A stretch of DNA of 64,000 nucleotides from Rhizobium rosettiformans W3 (GCF_004912135.1 NZ_STGU01000013.1:1-64000); one strand, 5' to 3'. Positions 50,985 through 61,454 are shown, counted from the first letter of the stretch. The notes: generated by a model from the sequence alone, not told the origin. Translations and numbers: made by a program.

Positions 50985-53900
50985 CAGTTAACTCTGGCCT
51001 GTGCGAAAGCTCCCGCTGACGCGCCCTCATCTGCCAGTTCCAGCCAACCGTGATCGACCCAGAACACCGCCACGCCCTGCAGCGGATGCTGCGGGTATAG
51101 TCCGGCCAACAGTCCGGCATAGCTGGAAAGCTGTGGCCAATAGGGGCCAAACCCGTCACCGCCGCCGCCGGATTTATGGTCGATCAGCATCGCGCCTGCC
51201 GGGCCGATGGCGAGAAGGTCGAGGGCACCGGGGATCTCTGCACCCTCGGGCGTGTGGCCAAGCACCGGAATCTCGGCGCGCAGGTCCGTATAGCCCTGAT
51301 CGGCAAGCCAGGCTTTCAGCGCCGTGGCGCGCTCGGCCACTAGCGCAAGAGTGGCGTCGTCAAGCCCGGTCGCGAGAGCCAAAGCCGGGGCCAGATCGGG
51401 CCGGGTCAGGTATGTGCGCAGCGCCAGATGCAGTGCTGTGCCGCGGTAGGCATCGTTCAGTGCCTTTGGCCAGGGTGCTCCGATGTTGATACGGCGGGAC
51501 ACGGGCGGCACCCCCGCACTACGGGTTTGCGAGGGCTGCAGCCGCCAGGGCGTCAGCGGTGTCACGGGCAACGGCGCAGCGGCACCGAATCGCAGCGCTG
51601 AGGCTGCCGCACCGCCTGCGTACTCGGTAAATCCCGCCTCTTCAGGCAGTTGCGTGATCAGCGCCGGGCAATCCACGCCATTGATACGCAGGCTGCCCGC
51701 CCCGATCTGCGGCGCGCAAGTATCGGACAGGATATGAAACAGGTTCGTAGCCTCGGGCGCGTCTTCTTCGCGGTCCTTCAGAAAACCCGGCCATTCCAGC
51801 ACCAGCCGGTCACGGGCACGGGTCAGGGCGACATAGAGAAGGTTTTTCGCATTGGCTTCAAAATCGGCGCGACGGTCTTCGATGAAACGGCGGGTCGCCT
51901 CGGGCGCGGCAAAGCCGGGCGTGTGGATCAGGCTTGCGGACCCCAGCACCACCGCCATATCGTCGATGCGGTCCAAGGCATCGAAACGGGTCGCAGTGGC
52001 CCCCGCACGTTCCTCGATACCATAGTCGAACTCTGCGACGACAGTGATCGGCCATTCCCGCCCTTTGGAGGCATGCCAGGTGACGATCTCCACGGCCTCG
52101 GCGCTGTTGGCGGAAGGATCGGGATGACGGTCGAAATCGCGCTCGCCTCCACGGGCGTCGAGCCAGCCGAGAAAGACCTTGGCAGTCTCGCCGTGGAACC
52201 CCGAGGCGGATTTGAGATCGCGATGCGCGGCTTCGAACTCACCCGCCTCAGCCTCTAGCCGCAAAAGATCGGCGCGGGATTGGGCGGCGTCAGGCTGACG
52301 TTCGGCCCAGAGGCGCAGGCCGGCGGCATCCAACACCAGATCAAGGGCCGCACCCGCCGGCAGGCGGGCCAAAAGGTTCGACAGAGCGGCGAGCCGCATC
52401 AGCACCGGGTCATCCACCAACCGCCCTTCCATTTGGGCGGATAGCGCCTCCTGCAAGGGCAGCGGGTCCGGGCCAAGGGTGCGCAAGAGCAGCCCGGCAT
52501 GGATATCCGCCGGATTGGCGGCAAAGGCCAGCGCGGCGCGGGCGGCAACAATCACCGGACTTTTCGCCCAGCCATCCTCGGCGATCCGCACCGGAACGCC
52601 GCGCGCGCGCAGTTCCTCGGCATAGCGGGCGGCGGTGGTGTGGCGACAGACCAACAGCGCGATATCCGAGGGCCGAGCCGGTCGGGCGGCCTTCGTGTGG
52701 CGGTCGGTGATAGTCTCAGTATCAGTCAGGATACGGGCGATGCGCTCGGCGATGTGTTCTGGGGGCTGCGAATACTTTTGTGAGCGCCGTCCCTGCGTAG
52801 CGTTCAGCACCTCGATCGCGGGACCTGCGACCGCATCGCGGGTCGGCACCAGCGGGTTATAGGCCTGCCCAAAGAGGCCAGCCCCCATCGCATTGACGAA
52901 TTGCATGATGGCTGGGGTCGAGCGCCAGTTGCGGTCCAAAGGCTGGGTCGCATCGGGATTTGCCGCCGCCAGCGCTGTCGATAGGCGCGGATCGGCGCCC
53001 TGAAACCCCATGATCGACTGTTTGACATCGCCCACCAGCAGTGTGCGCGGCGCGTGTTGGCCCAACTGCCACAAAAGCGCGAATTGCACGGGGTTGGTGT
53101 CCTGGAATTCGTCGATAATGACGCAGTCGATCTCGTCCAGCACCGCTTGCCGCACGGCGAGGTCGGTGCGGAGCAGGTGCTCAGCCCCGGTGATCATGTC
53201 AGCAAAGTCGATCAGGCCGAGCGCCTTCTTGCGGGTCTCATAGGCCGCCATCACCTCTTGCGCGCAGGCGATTAGGCAGGACAGGTGCAGCTTAGCATCG
53301 GCCAGCGGGCCGGGATGGCAGGGCAGCACATCCGCCGCCGCCATGATCGCCGTGGCAAGGTCGTCATATCCCGCAGGCGTCTTGCTGGAGCGGTTAGAGA
53401 TGAACAGGCTGCGCAGATCGTTCCAGACCTGCCAATCCCGATCCAGAAGATCGGGCGCGCGATCAACACGTTTGAAAAGCGCGAGGTTTTTCTCCAGCTT
53501 CTCGACATTGGTTTTGGCGGTGATCCCGGCCATGCCTCCCTCGGGAAAGGCTGCGATCATGACCTGCACGGCCGTCTGCAACGCGGTGGTCGCGGCGATA
53601 GGGTCATCCAGAACCGGCCCGTAAACCGCATCCAGCCGCGTCAGTGCCGGAGCGATCAGGCCAGCGTCACGCCCCTTGTCCCCAAGGCCGCGCAAGAGGT
53701 CGATCATCGATAGCACCCGGGCGCGCAAACTGTCTTCGACCGTCTCGCCCTTCACGAAGTTCGGGGCGTAACCGAACCGCTCGGGCGCGGCCTTGATCGG
53801 GTCCAGCGCCTTGGCATGTGCCAGTGCCTGACGGATCAGCAGATCCCGCTCGGCATCGCCCAGATGGCGCGGCTGCGGCGAGGCGCCAGCCGCCAGAGCA

Positions 53901-54190
53901 TGTTCGGTCAAAAGCCGCAGGCCCAGTCCATGTATGGTCGAGACATAGGCGCGCTCGACCGCCATCGCCTCGGCGACCAGTCCATCGGCCAGAAGGCCGG
54001 CACGGATCCTTTCGCGCAACTCGCCAGCCGCGGCCTCGGTAAAGGTGACGGCAAGGATACGTTCGGGCCGGACAATGCCGCGTTTCACCCAATCGGACAG
54101 CTGGGTCTTGATACGGTGGGTCTTGCCCGCGCCGGCACCCGCGGGAACGATGACCAGACCTTGATCTGCATTGACGGGGGCCATGGTCAT
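50984..54190 (-). CDS. UvrD/AddA-like helicase-nuclease
   Basis: 1068 aa. SF1A helicase motifs in order: GAGAGKT (18-24), DEFQDTNPVQ (motif II), VGDVKQSIMGFQGAD (III), NWRSTPAIM (IV region), VTWHASKGREWP (V) and YVALTRARDRL (VI). The C-terminal part is a PD-(D/E)XK nuclease: GALDLLAI and MLIDHKSG, followed by QLSSYAGLL, the RecB/AddA nuclease motif. It pairs with the AddB-like gene upstream (4-nt ATGA overlap). Unlike housekeeping AddAB it sits in the BREX island. It probably degrades or remodels invading DNA. Confidence 0.9.
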   Translation of the reverse strand: MTMAPVNADQGLVIVPAGAGAGKTHRIKTQLSDWVKRGIVRPERILAVTFTEAAAGELRERIRAGLLADGLVAEAMAVERAYVSTIHGLGLRLLTEHALAAGASPQPRHLGDAERDLLIRQALAHAKALDPIKAAPERFGYAPNFVKGETVEDSLRARVLSMIDLLRGLGDKGRDAGLIAPALTRLDAVYGPVLDDPIAATTALQTAVQVMIAAFPEGGMAGITAKTNVEKLEKNLALFKRVDRAPDLLDRDWQVWNDLRSLFISNRSSKTPAGYDDLATAIMAAADVLPCHPGPLADAKLHLSCLIACAQEVMAAYETRKKALGLIDFADMITGAEHLLRTDLAVRQAVLDEIDCVIIDEFQDTNPVQFALLWQLGQHAPRTLLVGDVKQSIMGFQGADPRLSTALAAANPDATQPLDRNWRSTPAIMQFVNAMGAGLFGQAYNPLVPTRDAVAGPAIEVLNATQGRRSQKYSQPPEHIAERIARILTDTETITDRHTKAARPARPSDIALLVCRHTTAARYAEELRARGVPVRIAEDGWAKSPVIVAARAALAFAANPADIHAGLLLRTLGPDPLPLQEALSAQMEGRLVDDPVLMRLAALSNLLARLPAGAALDLVLDAAGLRLWAERQPDAAQSRADLLRLEAEAGEFEAAHRDLKSASGFHGETAKVFLGWLDARGGERDFDRHPDPSANSAEAVEIVTWHASKGREWPITVVAEFDYGIEERAGATATRFDALDRIDDMAVVLGSASLIHTPGFAAPEATRRFIEDRRADFEANAKNLLYVALTRARDRLVLEWPGFLKDREEDAPEATNLFHILSDTCAPQIGAGSLRINGVDCPALITQLPEEAGFTEYAGGAAASALRFGAAAPLPVTPLTPWRLQPSQTRSAGVPPVSRRINIGAPWPKALNDAYRGTALHLALRTYLTRPDLAPALALATGLDDATLALVAERATALKAWLADQGYTDLRAEIPVLGHTPEGAEIPGALDLLAIGPAGAMLIDHKSGGGGDGFGPYWPQLSSYAGLLAGLYPQHPLQGVAVFWVDHGWLELADEGASAGAFAQARVN

Positions 54191-56733
54191 TCCTCCTCGA
54201 GCGTGCGGATGAAGGCGGTGACCAGGGCCGAGCCATCGGTCAGCGCATAGGGGGTGAAGCCGGCTTCTTTCTTGAAGAAGGCCGCATCCTCAGAGGTGTT
54301 CAGCACGACCCGGCCTGCACCAAGTTCGGCCAAGCGTTCCGCCAGCTTGGCTACCGCCCCGGCATTCACCGCATCGCCCATGTCGCGGGCGGGCGAGCCC
54401 TCGGGCAAGACCAGACCCGAAGTCAGCAACCCGCCATCATTCATCAGGTGATAGGCGACCGCCACCTTGCGGCCGATCAGCGGGTCCATGCCGTCACCCT
54501 CCCGCCGCATGGGCCGCGCTATCATATCGGCGTAAAGCCCTGCCTGCAGATCCCAGCCCGCCTCCATCCGCTGCCGTCGGCCCTTGGTGCCGCTTTTCTT
54601 GTGATCGATGATCAAGAGCGCACCATCAGGCAGTTCAAGGATCGCGTCGGCCTTGCCATGCAGATTGATGCCATGCGCCTCACCGGCCAGCCAGATTTCA
54701 TTGCCGATGATCTTGGCATTGAGCGCCAGCAAGTGGTCGCGCCAGCGCTGGGCCGCCGCCATGATCTCACGCTCCAAACCGCGGCGCTCCATCTCCCATG
54801 ACGGGCTGCGCAGATAGCCCGCGTGACGGGTGAGCGCGCGGTCATAGGCCTCGGGGATCAGTTCTGCCAGCGCCTCGGTTTCCGGGAACGGCTGATCCTT
54901 CAGGAAGACATGCTCAAAGACATCATGGGCGATATTGCCCCTTGCCATCACGTCGAGTTCTTCGGTCGCCCAAGACATATCCTCGGCCCCAACCTCCGCC
55001 AGAAGCCAAGCGAGCGGGCTGACAAGCAGCGTCTCGAGCCGTGAGGGCGATTGCGGTTTGGCGGTGCCGTCATCGCGCCGACGAAGGGACAGAAGGTCAT
55101 GCCCCGGGAAAGCAAGCTCCTCAGGCAATTCCGCGGGTTCCGGCACCGGCATCAGATGGTGATACGCAATCGGCCATTCCGCAGGGCTCTGACGCGACAG
55201 ATCGGTGATCAGATCGCTGGCATCCTCAACGCCCGCCACCGCCCGCGCCACCAGCGACAACCCGGCCGACGGTTGCAAGCGCCCGCCCGCCAGATCGCGC
55301 CATGGGATGAGGAAGGTGACGCTGCCGGAAACCGCCTGAAGCTGTTGATCAAGTAACGCGAGGCTTTGCGCCAGCCCATCGGCCCGACCGCGAAGGTGAA
55401 CGCCGGTTCCCGCGTGTATCGCAGCGATCTCGCTGTCAAGAAACAGCGGATTGGCACGCGGGCGAGTCGGGTAAAGCCCGTCGGTGAAATCGCTGACGAT
55501 CAGATGGCGGCATGGGCGCCACGGGCTTTCATGCGCGGACCAGAGGCTGACGCCTTCAAGATTGCGGTCGGGGTCCGCAACCATGGGCGGCGCGATCTGA
55601 ATGCCACGCAGGATTATCTCCCAATCCGGCGTGCCTTCGCCGGGGGGGACAGTCAGCCGCGCGCGGACCTGATCGCCTTTTCCGATCCGCTCGCAGATCC
55701 GGTCCAGCAGGAATCGCAGCTGCGGCAAGCTGCTGGCCGAGGCGCGGATATCGTCCCACAGTTCCTTATGTGCGGGCGTGCCCGTGAGGATGGCGCCTCG
55801 GAAATCGCCACCCATGAGGCTTTCGGCAAGATCGCGCCCGGTCTGTGCCGCCCAGGGCATCAAGGGAGAAAGCGCGAGGCTCGCCAAGACCATGGCCGGA
55901 GTTGGCGGTCGCTTGGCCAGCGCCAGATGTAGCGCGGTCTCGCCAATGACATCTCGCTCGGGTAATTGGCCCGGAAGGCCCGAGAGCGGCACTCCCTGGG
56001 CTGAGAAAGCGCGCGCGATCTGGCGCAGATCATCGCCCGACAGCACGGCAATTTCACAGGCCGAAACGCCGGACTCAATCAGCGCCCGGGCTTGGGCGGC
56101 GGCGAAATCGGCGCAGGCGGCGGGATCGCGCAGACCATAGAACGCGAGGCTGTCATCCAGAACCCCGGCCTCGATATCCTGCGCTGAAACACCGCCCTGC
56201 AGCGCGTGCAGGCGGCTGCCGATTGCGGCCCGGGGCGTATAGGCGCTTGCGGGAACAGTGCCGAACTCGTCCCGCAACCGGGCAAAAAGCGCCTGCAGCG
56301 CCGCAGGAGCTAGAGGATCCAGCGAACCTTCAACCACCGGCAACGAGCCCAGGAACGACCCATGCGGCAGGGCCAGCACATGGGAAATCGGTGCCAGCCC
56401 CTCTGGCAGCGCATCCCCCAACCTTTGCCACAGCGCGACCAGCGCCAAGAGATGCCGCTTGGCGCGGCTGTCTGGCAGGTGATCGACGTTCGGCACCTTC
56501 AGATCCGGCGTGGCCAGCACAAGATCCGTCAGCGCGGCGGTCACCGCCGAGATCGTCTCGACAGGCGCATTGGCAAGACTTTCGGCCCAGACCGGGTCAG
56601 GCGCCTCGGCAATGGCACGCCCCGGCGCCCATTCGGCAGAAATGGGGGCAAGGGACAATTCGGCAAGACCGGTATCGGTCAGGCGGTATTGCAGGCCGGA
56701 GCGCGGATCAGTGACGAGGAACGGGTAGTGCAT
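54187..56733 (-). CDS. AddB-like PD-(D/E)XK nuclease protein
   Basis: 848 aa. The N-terminal two thirds resemble an inactivated SF1 helicase fold, as in AddB: no Walker A is visible at the N-terminus, but later SFTD-like HLIVSDFTDGLYP and a RADGLAQSL segment are present. The C-terminal domain is a PD-(D/E)XK nuclease with GKADAILELPDG and IDHKKSG (D710, K712), then a Q-rich AGLYADM. The four Fe-S cysteines that flank the nuclease in canonical AddB are not seen: the N-side position is SPLAWLL and the tail has no Cys. It lies 124 nt after brxL, the only gap in this stretch. Confidence 0.82.
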   Translation of the reverse strand: MHYPFLVTDPRSGLQYRLTDTGLAELSLAPISAEWAPGRAIAEAPDPVWAESLANAPVETISAVTAALTDLVLATPDLKVPNVDHLPDSRAKRHLLALVALWQRLGDALPEGLAPISHVLALPHGSFLGSLPVVEGSLDPLAPAALQALFARLRDEFGTVPASAYTPRAAIGSRLHALQGGVSAQDIEAGVLDDSLAFYGLRDPAACADFAAAQARALIESGVSACEIAVLSGDDLRQIARAFSAQGVPLSGLPGQLPERDVIGETALHLALAKRPPTPAMVLASLALSPLMPWAAQTGRDLAESLMGGDFRGAILTGTPAHKELWDDIRASASSLPQLRFLLDRICERIGKGDQVRARLTVPPGEGTPDWEIILRGIQIAPPMVADPDRNLEGVSLWSAHESPWRPCRHLIVSDFTDGLYPTRPRANPLFLDSEIAAIHAGTGVHLRGRADGLAQSLALLDQQLQAVSGSVTFLIPWRDLAGGRLQPSAGLSLVARAVAGVEDASDLITDLSRQSPAEWPIAYHHLMPVPEPAELPEELAFPGHDLLSLRRRDDGTAKPQSPSRLETLLVSPLAWLLAEVGAEDMSWATEELDVMARGNIAHDVFEHVFLKDQPFPETEALAELIPEAYDRALTRHAGYLRSPSWEMERRGLEREIMAAAQRWRDHLLALNAKIIGNEIWLAGEAHGINLHGKADAILELPDGALLIIDHKKSGTKGRRQRMEAGWDLQAGLYADMIARPMRREGDGMDPLIGRKVAVAYHLMNDGGLLTSGLVLPEGSPARDMGDAVNAGAVAKLAERLAELGAGRVVLNTSEDAAFFKKEAGFTPYALTDGSALVTAFIRTLEEE

Positions 56734-56857
56734 GAATGGCCTGCAATCTGCGGATCAGGAAAACTGTAACGAGGATGAGGGCTTGGGCATCGAGGTCTAC
56801 TTCTTGCTTCCGGCCGAGCGCGTAGCCGAACCTGCACCGCCAACACGGTCGACGAAG

Positions 56858-58939
56858 CTAAAGGTTCTCGACATAAGTCACGTAGAAACCACGGACCATC
56901 CGGTGCTCCTGCATCCGTTCTCCCAGCGAGAAACCGTTCATCTTGCGAGGCGTTGGCTGGAAAATATCCAATCCGCGATCCAGAACCATCTTCCAGCCAG
57001 TATCCGTCGTGATGTCGCGTGCATGGAGAGTGCCGCTCCCATCGAAGGCCCATGTGAAATCGACGCCCGTGCCTGTGCAGGCTTCAGCAATCCCGTCCAG
57101 GCACTCTCGCTGCTCCTGAATGTTCCCATCGTCCGGAGCCGTGACAAGATGCACAGCGATCTGATCTTCAGGCTGTTTGCGCCTGATCAGCATCTCGATC
57201 AGTTCCATCACGTTGCGCGCCTGATGGAACTTCCGGATATAGGGGTCTGTGATGATGATCCGCGTCGCGCCATCCGTCCAAGGACCAAAGATCTTGTCGA
57301 AACTGATGCCCTTGCGGTTTTCTGTGAAAACGACATGTCCGGGAGTTGGGGGGAAGTGCGGGGCAGCGGTAACGGTAGGCGCTGCGGAAGCAGCCGCCGT
57401 TGAGACCGGCTCTGCCGGTACCGACCCAATCTCTTGTTGATTCACACCGTCACTTCCATCGTCGGTTGATCGACGGTGGTAGAACTGGGGGAACTCCTCT
57501 TCCTCGAGCGTGGTTACGGCGCGCTTTGCGCCATCAGAGGCGATGTAATGGAAATCTGCTGCCTCAAAGGTGCTGTCGATCCGCAGGAGCTGGTCCTTCA
57601 CCCGCTTGCGGCATTCAATCGCAAACCGCAGCAGCTCTTCAACTTCGGCTTCTGTCTCGCCTCCATTCGGGAAGATCAGCTTCAGCAGGCCTGACATGGT
57701 CTTGTTGATCGCGGCGCGGTCCCGGATATGGGTCTGAACCGGAATGGTGAAATAGCGATCTGGCCGGTGCGAGAAGTCCTCCGCACGCAGATGGCGCAGG
57801 ATTTCGGCGAGATAGTCGACAATGAACCCATAGCCAGATGTGAACATCTCACCCCGGATGATGTCGACCTCCCATCCGGGCAGATAGGCATGCAATCGAT
57901 CAATAAAGGCGCTGTCGTGAAACTGCGGCGGCAGAGCCTCGAACAGGTCCGTATTCTTCAGCATCCAAGGCACGTTATGGTCCGTGTTGCCGACAAAGGC
58001 GAAGCTGGCCTCAGCGCCCATCGGATTTACACCACGAGAGAACTGCTTGTTCGCCATGTAGTTCTTCATGATATCGACAAGCGCCTTGTTGGCCGTCTTC
58101 TCGCGGCCGGCAAATTCGTCAAAGGCCACGACATCCCAAAACCCGACCAATCCGATCCGGCCATTGGAATTGTTCACGAAAAGCTTGGGAACCGTGATTT
58201 CACCGCCCGAGATCAGCTGACCATGTGGCGAAAACTCGGAATAGATATGAGATTTTCCCGTCCCCTTGGGACCAAGCTCGATGAGGTTGTAGTTGCGCTC
58301 AACAAATGGGACCAAGCGCAACAGTTGCAGAAGTTTTGACCGGCGCCCGAACAGTGACGGGTCAAAGCCGATGCTCTGCATCAGGAGATCGATCCATTCC
58401 TCGGTGGTGAACTTGTCCCGCGTCTCGCGATAACCATCATAGTCGACACGGGCGATCTGGATCGGCTTCAGCGTGTCGATGATCCAAGGAGAGATCCGGC
58501 TGTCTTCCGAGAATTCGTACTGCACATCGGCGATGCACCAAATACCCGTAACCAGCAGTTTCGGGTGCGCCTTTACCGTGGCGCTGTCGATGGCAACCCG
58601 CTTGATACCGAGGTTTTCAAAGACCGCCTCATAGGCATCGGTCTTTTCATTCAGCGCCACGCTAACCTGATCGATGACCTTGTAGCGGCCACGCTCCTTG
58701 ATCGTTGATTGTACCAACCCAGCTTCGGAACGATGGACGTAGTGCTTGCGCAGAATGTCCTTGACCGTTTCAATGCCTGTCGCAATCGAGGCTTCGTCAT
58801 CGGTCGCGCAATACTGGCCGAGAAGGTATTCGAGCACATAAGTGGGGACAATGGCGTTCCCTTTCACGGCCTTCACCAGGTCCTTACGGACCACGAAACC
58901 GGCAAAATGCTCATTGATCTTGTCATCAAGGGTCGACAT
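56858..58939 (-). CDS. brxL: BrxL-like AAA+ protein with MITD1-C-like tail
   Basis: 693 aa from the ATG at 58939 (GAGG upstream); a GTG two codons earlier is possible. The BrxL ATPase core is present: LGPKGTGKSHIYSEF (Walker A, about 220-229), DVVAFDEFAG (Walker B) and FVGNTDHNVPWM (sensor 1). After an Ala/Pro/Thr linker (about 510-540) the tail reads FDKIFGPWTDGATRI, ITDPYIRKFHQARN and TWAFDGSGTLHARDI. That pattern fits the MIT C-terminal (MITD1-C) domain with a PLD-like fold. Canonical BrxL ends in a Lon-type serine-lysine protease domain, which is absent. It lies 7 nt after pglZ. BrxL is thought to unwind or load on DNA in BREX; the tail may add a membrane or nucleic-acid contact. Confidence 0.85.
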   Translation of the reverse strand: MSTLDDKINEHFAGFVVRKDLVKAVKGNAIVPTYVLEYLLGQYCATDDEASIATGIETVKDILRKHYVHRSEAGLVQSTIKERGRYKVIDQVSVALNEKTDAYEAVFENLGIKRVAIDSATVKAHPKLLVTGIWCIADVQYEFSEDSRISPWIIDTLKPIQIARVDYDGYRETRDKFTTEEWIDLLMQSIGFDPSLFGRRSKLLQLLRLVPFVERNYNLIELGPKGTGKSHIYSEFSPHGQLISGGEITVPKLFVNNSNGRIGLVGFWDVVAFDEFAGREKTANKALVDIMKNYMANKQFSRGVNPMGAEASFAFVGNTDHNVPWMLKNTDLFEALPPQFHDSAFIDRLHAYLPGWEVDIIRGEMFTSGYGFIVDYLAEILRHLRAEDFSHRPDRYFTIPVQTHIRDRAAINKTMSGLLKLIFPNGGETEAEVEELLRFAIECRKRVKDQLLRIDSTFEAADFHYIASDGAKRAVTTLEEEEFPQFYHRRSTDDGSDGVNQQEIGSVPAEPVSTAAASAAPTVTAAPHFPPTPGHVVFTENRKGISFDKIFGPWTDGATRIIITDPYIRKFHQARNVMELIEMLIRRKQPEDQIAVHLVTAPDDGNIQEQRECLDGIAEACTGTGVDFTWAFDGSGTLHARDITTDTGWKMVLDRGLDIFQPTPRKMNGFSLGERMQEHRMVRGFYVTYVENL

Positions 58940-58946
58940 CGGCACC

Positions 58947-61454
58947 TCAGAAATCGAAATCTGTACTGATCCCGCGTTTCAGCAGCAGCGGCTGCGAAGC
59001 GTGATCTTCGAAATGGCTGGTCTTTCCGATGCGCGTTCGCAGCTTCAGGAAGACTGTCTGATTGTTATAGGCGTCTGCCGCCTTGGACAGCAGGAAGCTC
59101 CGCGACAACTCGCGCTCGCGCGGGTTCTCAGACGTGAAATCGAATTCCAACTCGGCTTCATCTGAGATGAGTGTTTTATCGTCGGCAAAGATGGCTGCAT
59201 GCACCTGCCGGGGCTGCTGCTTGTCGGTCACTGGCTCCGCCTGATAGAAGGTGACCTGGATCTGGCCCGTGGTGATCTGAGCACGGGGTGGCGGAATGAT
59301 CTGCACCGAAACCTGTCCGACATCCTCCTTGCGCTGCTTGCCGACACGCAGGACCGGCAGGACGATCTCCTGCAGGCTCGCCCCGCCATGGACAAAGCGG
59401 CTGCCCGATCCTTTGACGCGCAGGCGGTTGATCGAGTTCGGGATCAGAATGTCCTGCTCACCTTCCAGCCCAAGCTGTGCAGCAGAGAACTTCTTCATGC
59501 CGCCACTGCTGTTAAGGCCCCGGCCGATCACGAAGCGCCGGTTTCGTGTAACGATCTCGCCCTCCGGCTCGCTCAGCGCGAAGCCGCTCTCTTCCAGAGC
59601 CTTGTGCTGCCACAAGAAGCCGTGATCGGCGGTGATCAGGATGTTCGAGAAATTGGCCGAAGTCAGCTTCCGCACCAGCTTCACCAGATCCTCGATGGCA
59701 GCCTCTGCCGCAGCTGGGACATTTTCCTCGGTGGTGAGCTTGTCGCCAATCGCGTCGATCTGGTTGTGATACAGATAGAGGACATCATGATCCCGGAAGA
59801 GGTCTTTGCCCTCCGATGATCCCAGATTCATGAAATCCTTAGCCGCGAGAACCTTTACCCGGTCTCCAGCCCGGCCCGCAGCAAGCGCCTTTTCACGCGC
59901 AGCGGCCCCCATGGTGCTTTCACCGTCCAGCAGCACCAGATCATTGTCGTCGCGGATCGCCAGTTGTCGGTGCGGCAACAGCGCCGCCATGCCAAGCTGC
60001 GTGTAGCTCGGCAAAACCCCGATCATCGGCTTCAGTTCAGCATCGAACCGATTGAGCTTGCGTATCTCGCGCAGTGCCTCTTCGGCCACCTCATAGCGCA
60101 GCGCATCCGAGATAATGACAACGACCTTCTGATCCTTGCGCCGGTATTCAGCAGCCTGCCCCCGGTAGAAATCCACCTGACGTGGAAAGCCCGGGACCGC
60201 CCAGTCCGTGAGGCGAGCCACCTGATCCTGCCAGGCATCGTTCAGCTTCAGCACGAAATTCGTGGTGTAGCGGTTCTCAACCGCCTCATAGAGCGCCGAC
60301 AGCAGCCCCGACTGACCGCTTTTCTGCATGTGATAGATGAACTTGCGATAGAGCTGGTCCAGTCGAAACCAGCTTGCGGAATAGCGCTTCACACCATCGG
60401 ACAGGCTGGTCATCGTCAGATCAGCCTCGGCCAGCGCCTGCTGAAACTCGGTCGCATAGCCAATGGCCTGATAGACATCCGCGTAACGGCTATACCAATG
60501 GCTCTGGCGGCGATCGCGCACCCATTTCAGCACATCTGTCGCCGGCAGGCTTTGTTCGGCCAGCCCTTCGACGATGGCGACAACGATCCGCCGATCCACT
60601 TCCTCGAAATGGTCATGCGGGATCAGGACGCGGAAATCGCGCGAGGCCAGATCGTCCCTGATCTTCAGCACATCCTGATAGTCACCCGACAGCTTCTCGA
60701 ACGCCTCACCCCACCGGCGCGAAGCGCTCCAGCGACGGAACATCAGCGCGGCATCGGTGTTCAGGGAGGCAGCTTCTCCCATGGCCCGCGCCCAGGCGCT
60801 GGAAAACAGCGTGATGGCGAAATCCTGAAAATCCGGCGCATCCGCCTCATAGCCATAACGCGCAGAAACTTCCTTCCAGAAGAACTCCGCCAGCCCGACC
60901 CGATCCACCAGCTTCAGCGCCTCATCACGGCCTTCAGCCAGCTCGGCCAGCAACGCCTCAATCACCGTATCGAGATCGCCATCCGCACCAGCGCAGACCG
61001 CCAGCATCTTGCGGCGGACATCGTTGGCGCTTTGCGATGGCCGCTCGCGCTCGATCGCGCGAAGCGCTTCCAGCCGCTTGCCGGAACGGTAAAATTCGGC
61101 GTGATCGCGCACGGCGGCTTCATACTTCGCCGGAATGCCGAGATCAGCCACCCAGATCGCCGCCTGATCGGCGCGGAACACGGCGCTGGCCAGTTGCACA
61201 TCCAGCAACCAGTTCTCGGGCATCGGCGGCTCGGGGCCGTCCTTGTAGAGCAGAAACCGCCCCTTCGGCTCCTGCCGCAGCATGCGGTATTTCAGGCCGA
61301 ACTCGTTGTTGGCGATCTCCACCTTGGTCACGCCGGGCAGGTCCACCGCATCGAACGCCGTGCGCAGATCGCGGGCGGCGTCATACCAGAAGACGATGCG
61401 GTGGCCCTGATCTTCATAGAGCCGCATCAGGCCGGTGGTGATGCGGTCAGTCAT
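58947..61454 (-). CDS. pglZ: BREX phosphatase-like protein PglZ (type A)
   Basis: 835 aa, matching type A PglZ of BREX-1. The alkaline-phosphatase-like domain has VVIISDALRYEVAEEAL, SYTQLGMAALLP (with the Thr nucleophile equivalent) and ILITADHGFLWQHKAL. The N-terminal RIVFWYDAARDLRTAFD and the C-terminal beta-rich domain are typical. It is a core BREX component needed for methylation and phage exclusion. It overlaps pglX by 8 nt. Confidence 0.93.
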   Translation of the reverse strand: MTDRITTGLMRLYEDQGHRIVFWYDAARDLRTAFDAVDLPGVTKVEIANNEFGLKYRMLRQEPKGRFLLYKDGPEPPMPENWLLDVQLASAVFRADQAAIWVADLGIPAKYEAAVRDHAEFYRSGKRLEALRAIERERPSQSANDVRRKMLAVCAGADGDLDTVIEALLAELAEGRDEALKLVDRVGLAEFFWKEVSARYGYEADAPDFQDFAITLFSSAWARAMGEAASLNTDAALMFRRWSASRRWGEAFEKLSGDYQDVLKIRDDLASRDFRVLIPHDHFEEVDRRIVVAIVEGLAEQSLPATDVLKWVRDRRQSHWYSRYADVYQAIGYATEFQQALAEADLTMTSLSDGVKRYSASWFRLDQLYRKFIYHMQKSGQSGLLSALYEAVENRYTTNFVLKLNDAWQDQVARLTDWAVPGFPRQVDFYRGQAAEYRRKDQKVVVIISDALRYEVAEEALREIRKLNRFDAELKPMIGVLPSYTQLGMAALLPHRQLAIRDDNDLVLLDGESTMGAAAREKALAAGRAGDRVKVLAAKDFMNLGSSEGKDLFRDHDVLYLYHNQIDAIGDKLTTEENVPAAAEAAIEDLVKLVRKLTSANFSNILITADHGFLWQHKALEESGFALSEPEGEIVTRNRRFVIGRGLNSSGGMKKFSAAQLGLEGEQDILIPNSINRLRVKGSGSRFVHGGASLQEIVLPVLRVGKQRKEDVGQVSVQIIPPPRAQITTGQIQVTFYQAEPVTDKQQPRQVHAAIFADDKTLISDEAELEFDFTSENPRERELSRSFLLSKAADAYNNQTVFLKLRTRIGKTSHFEDHASQPLLLKRGISTDFDF

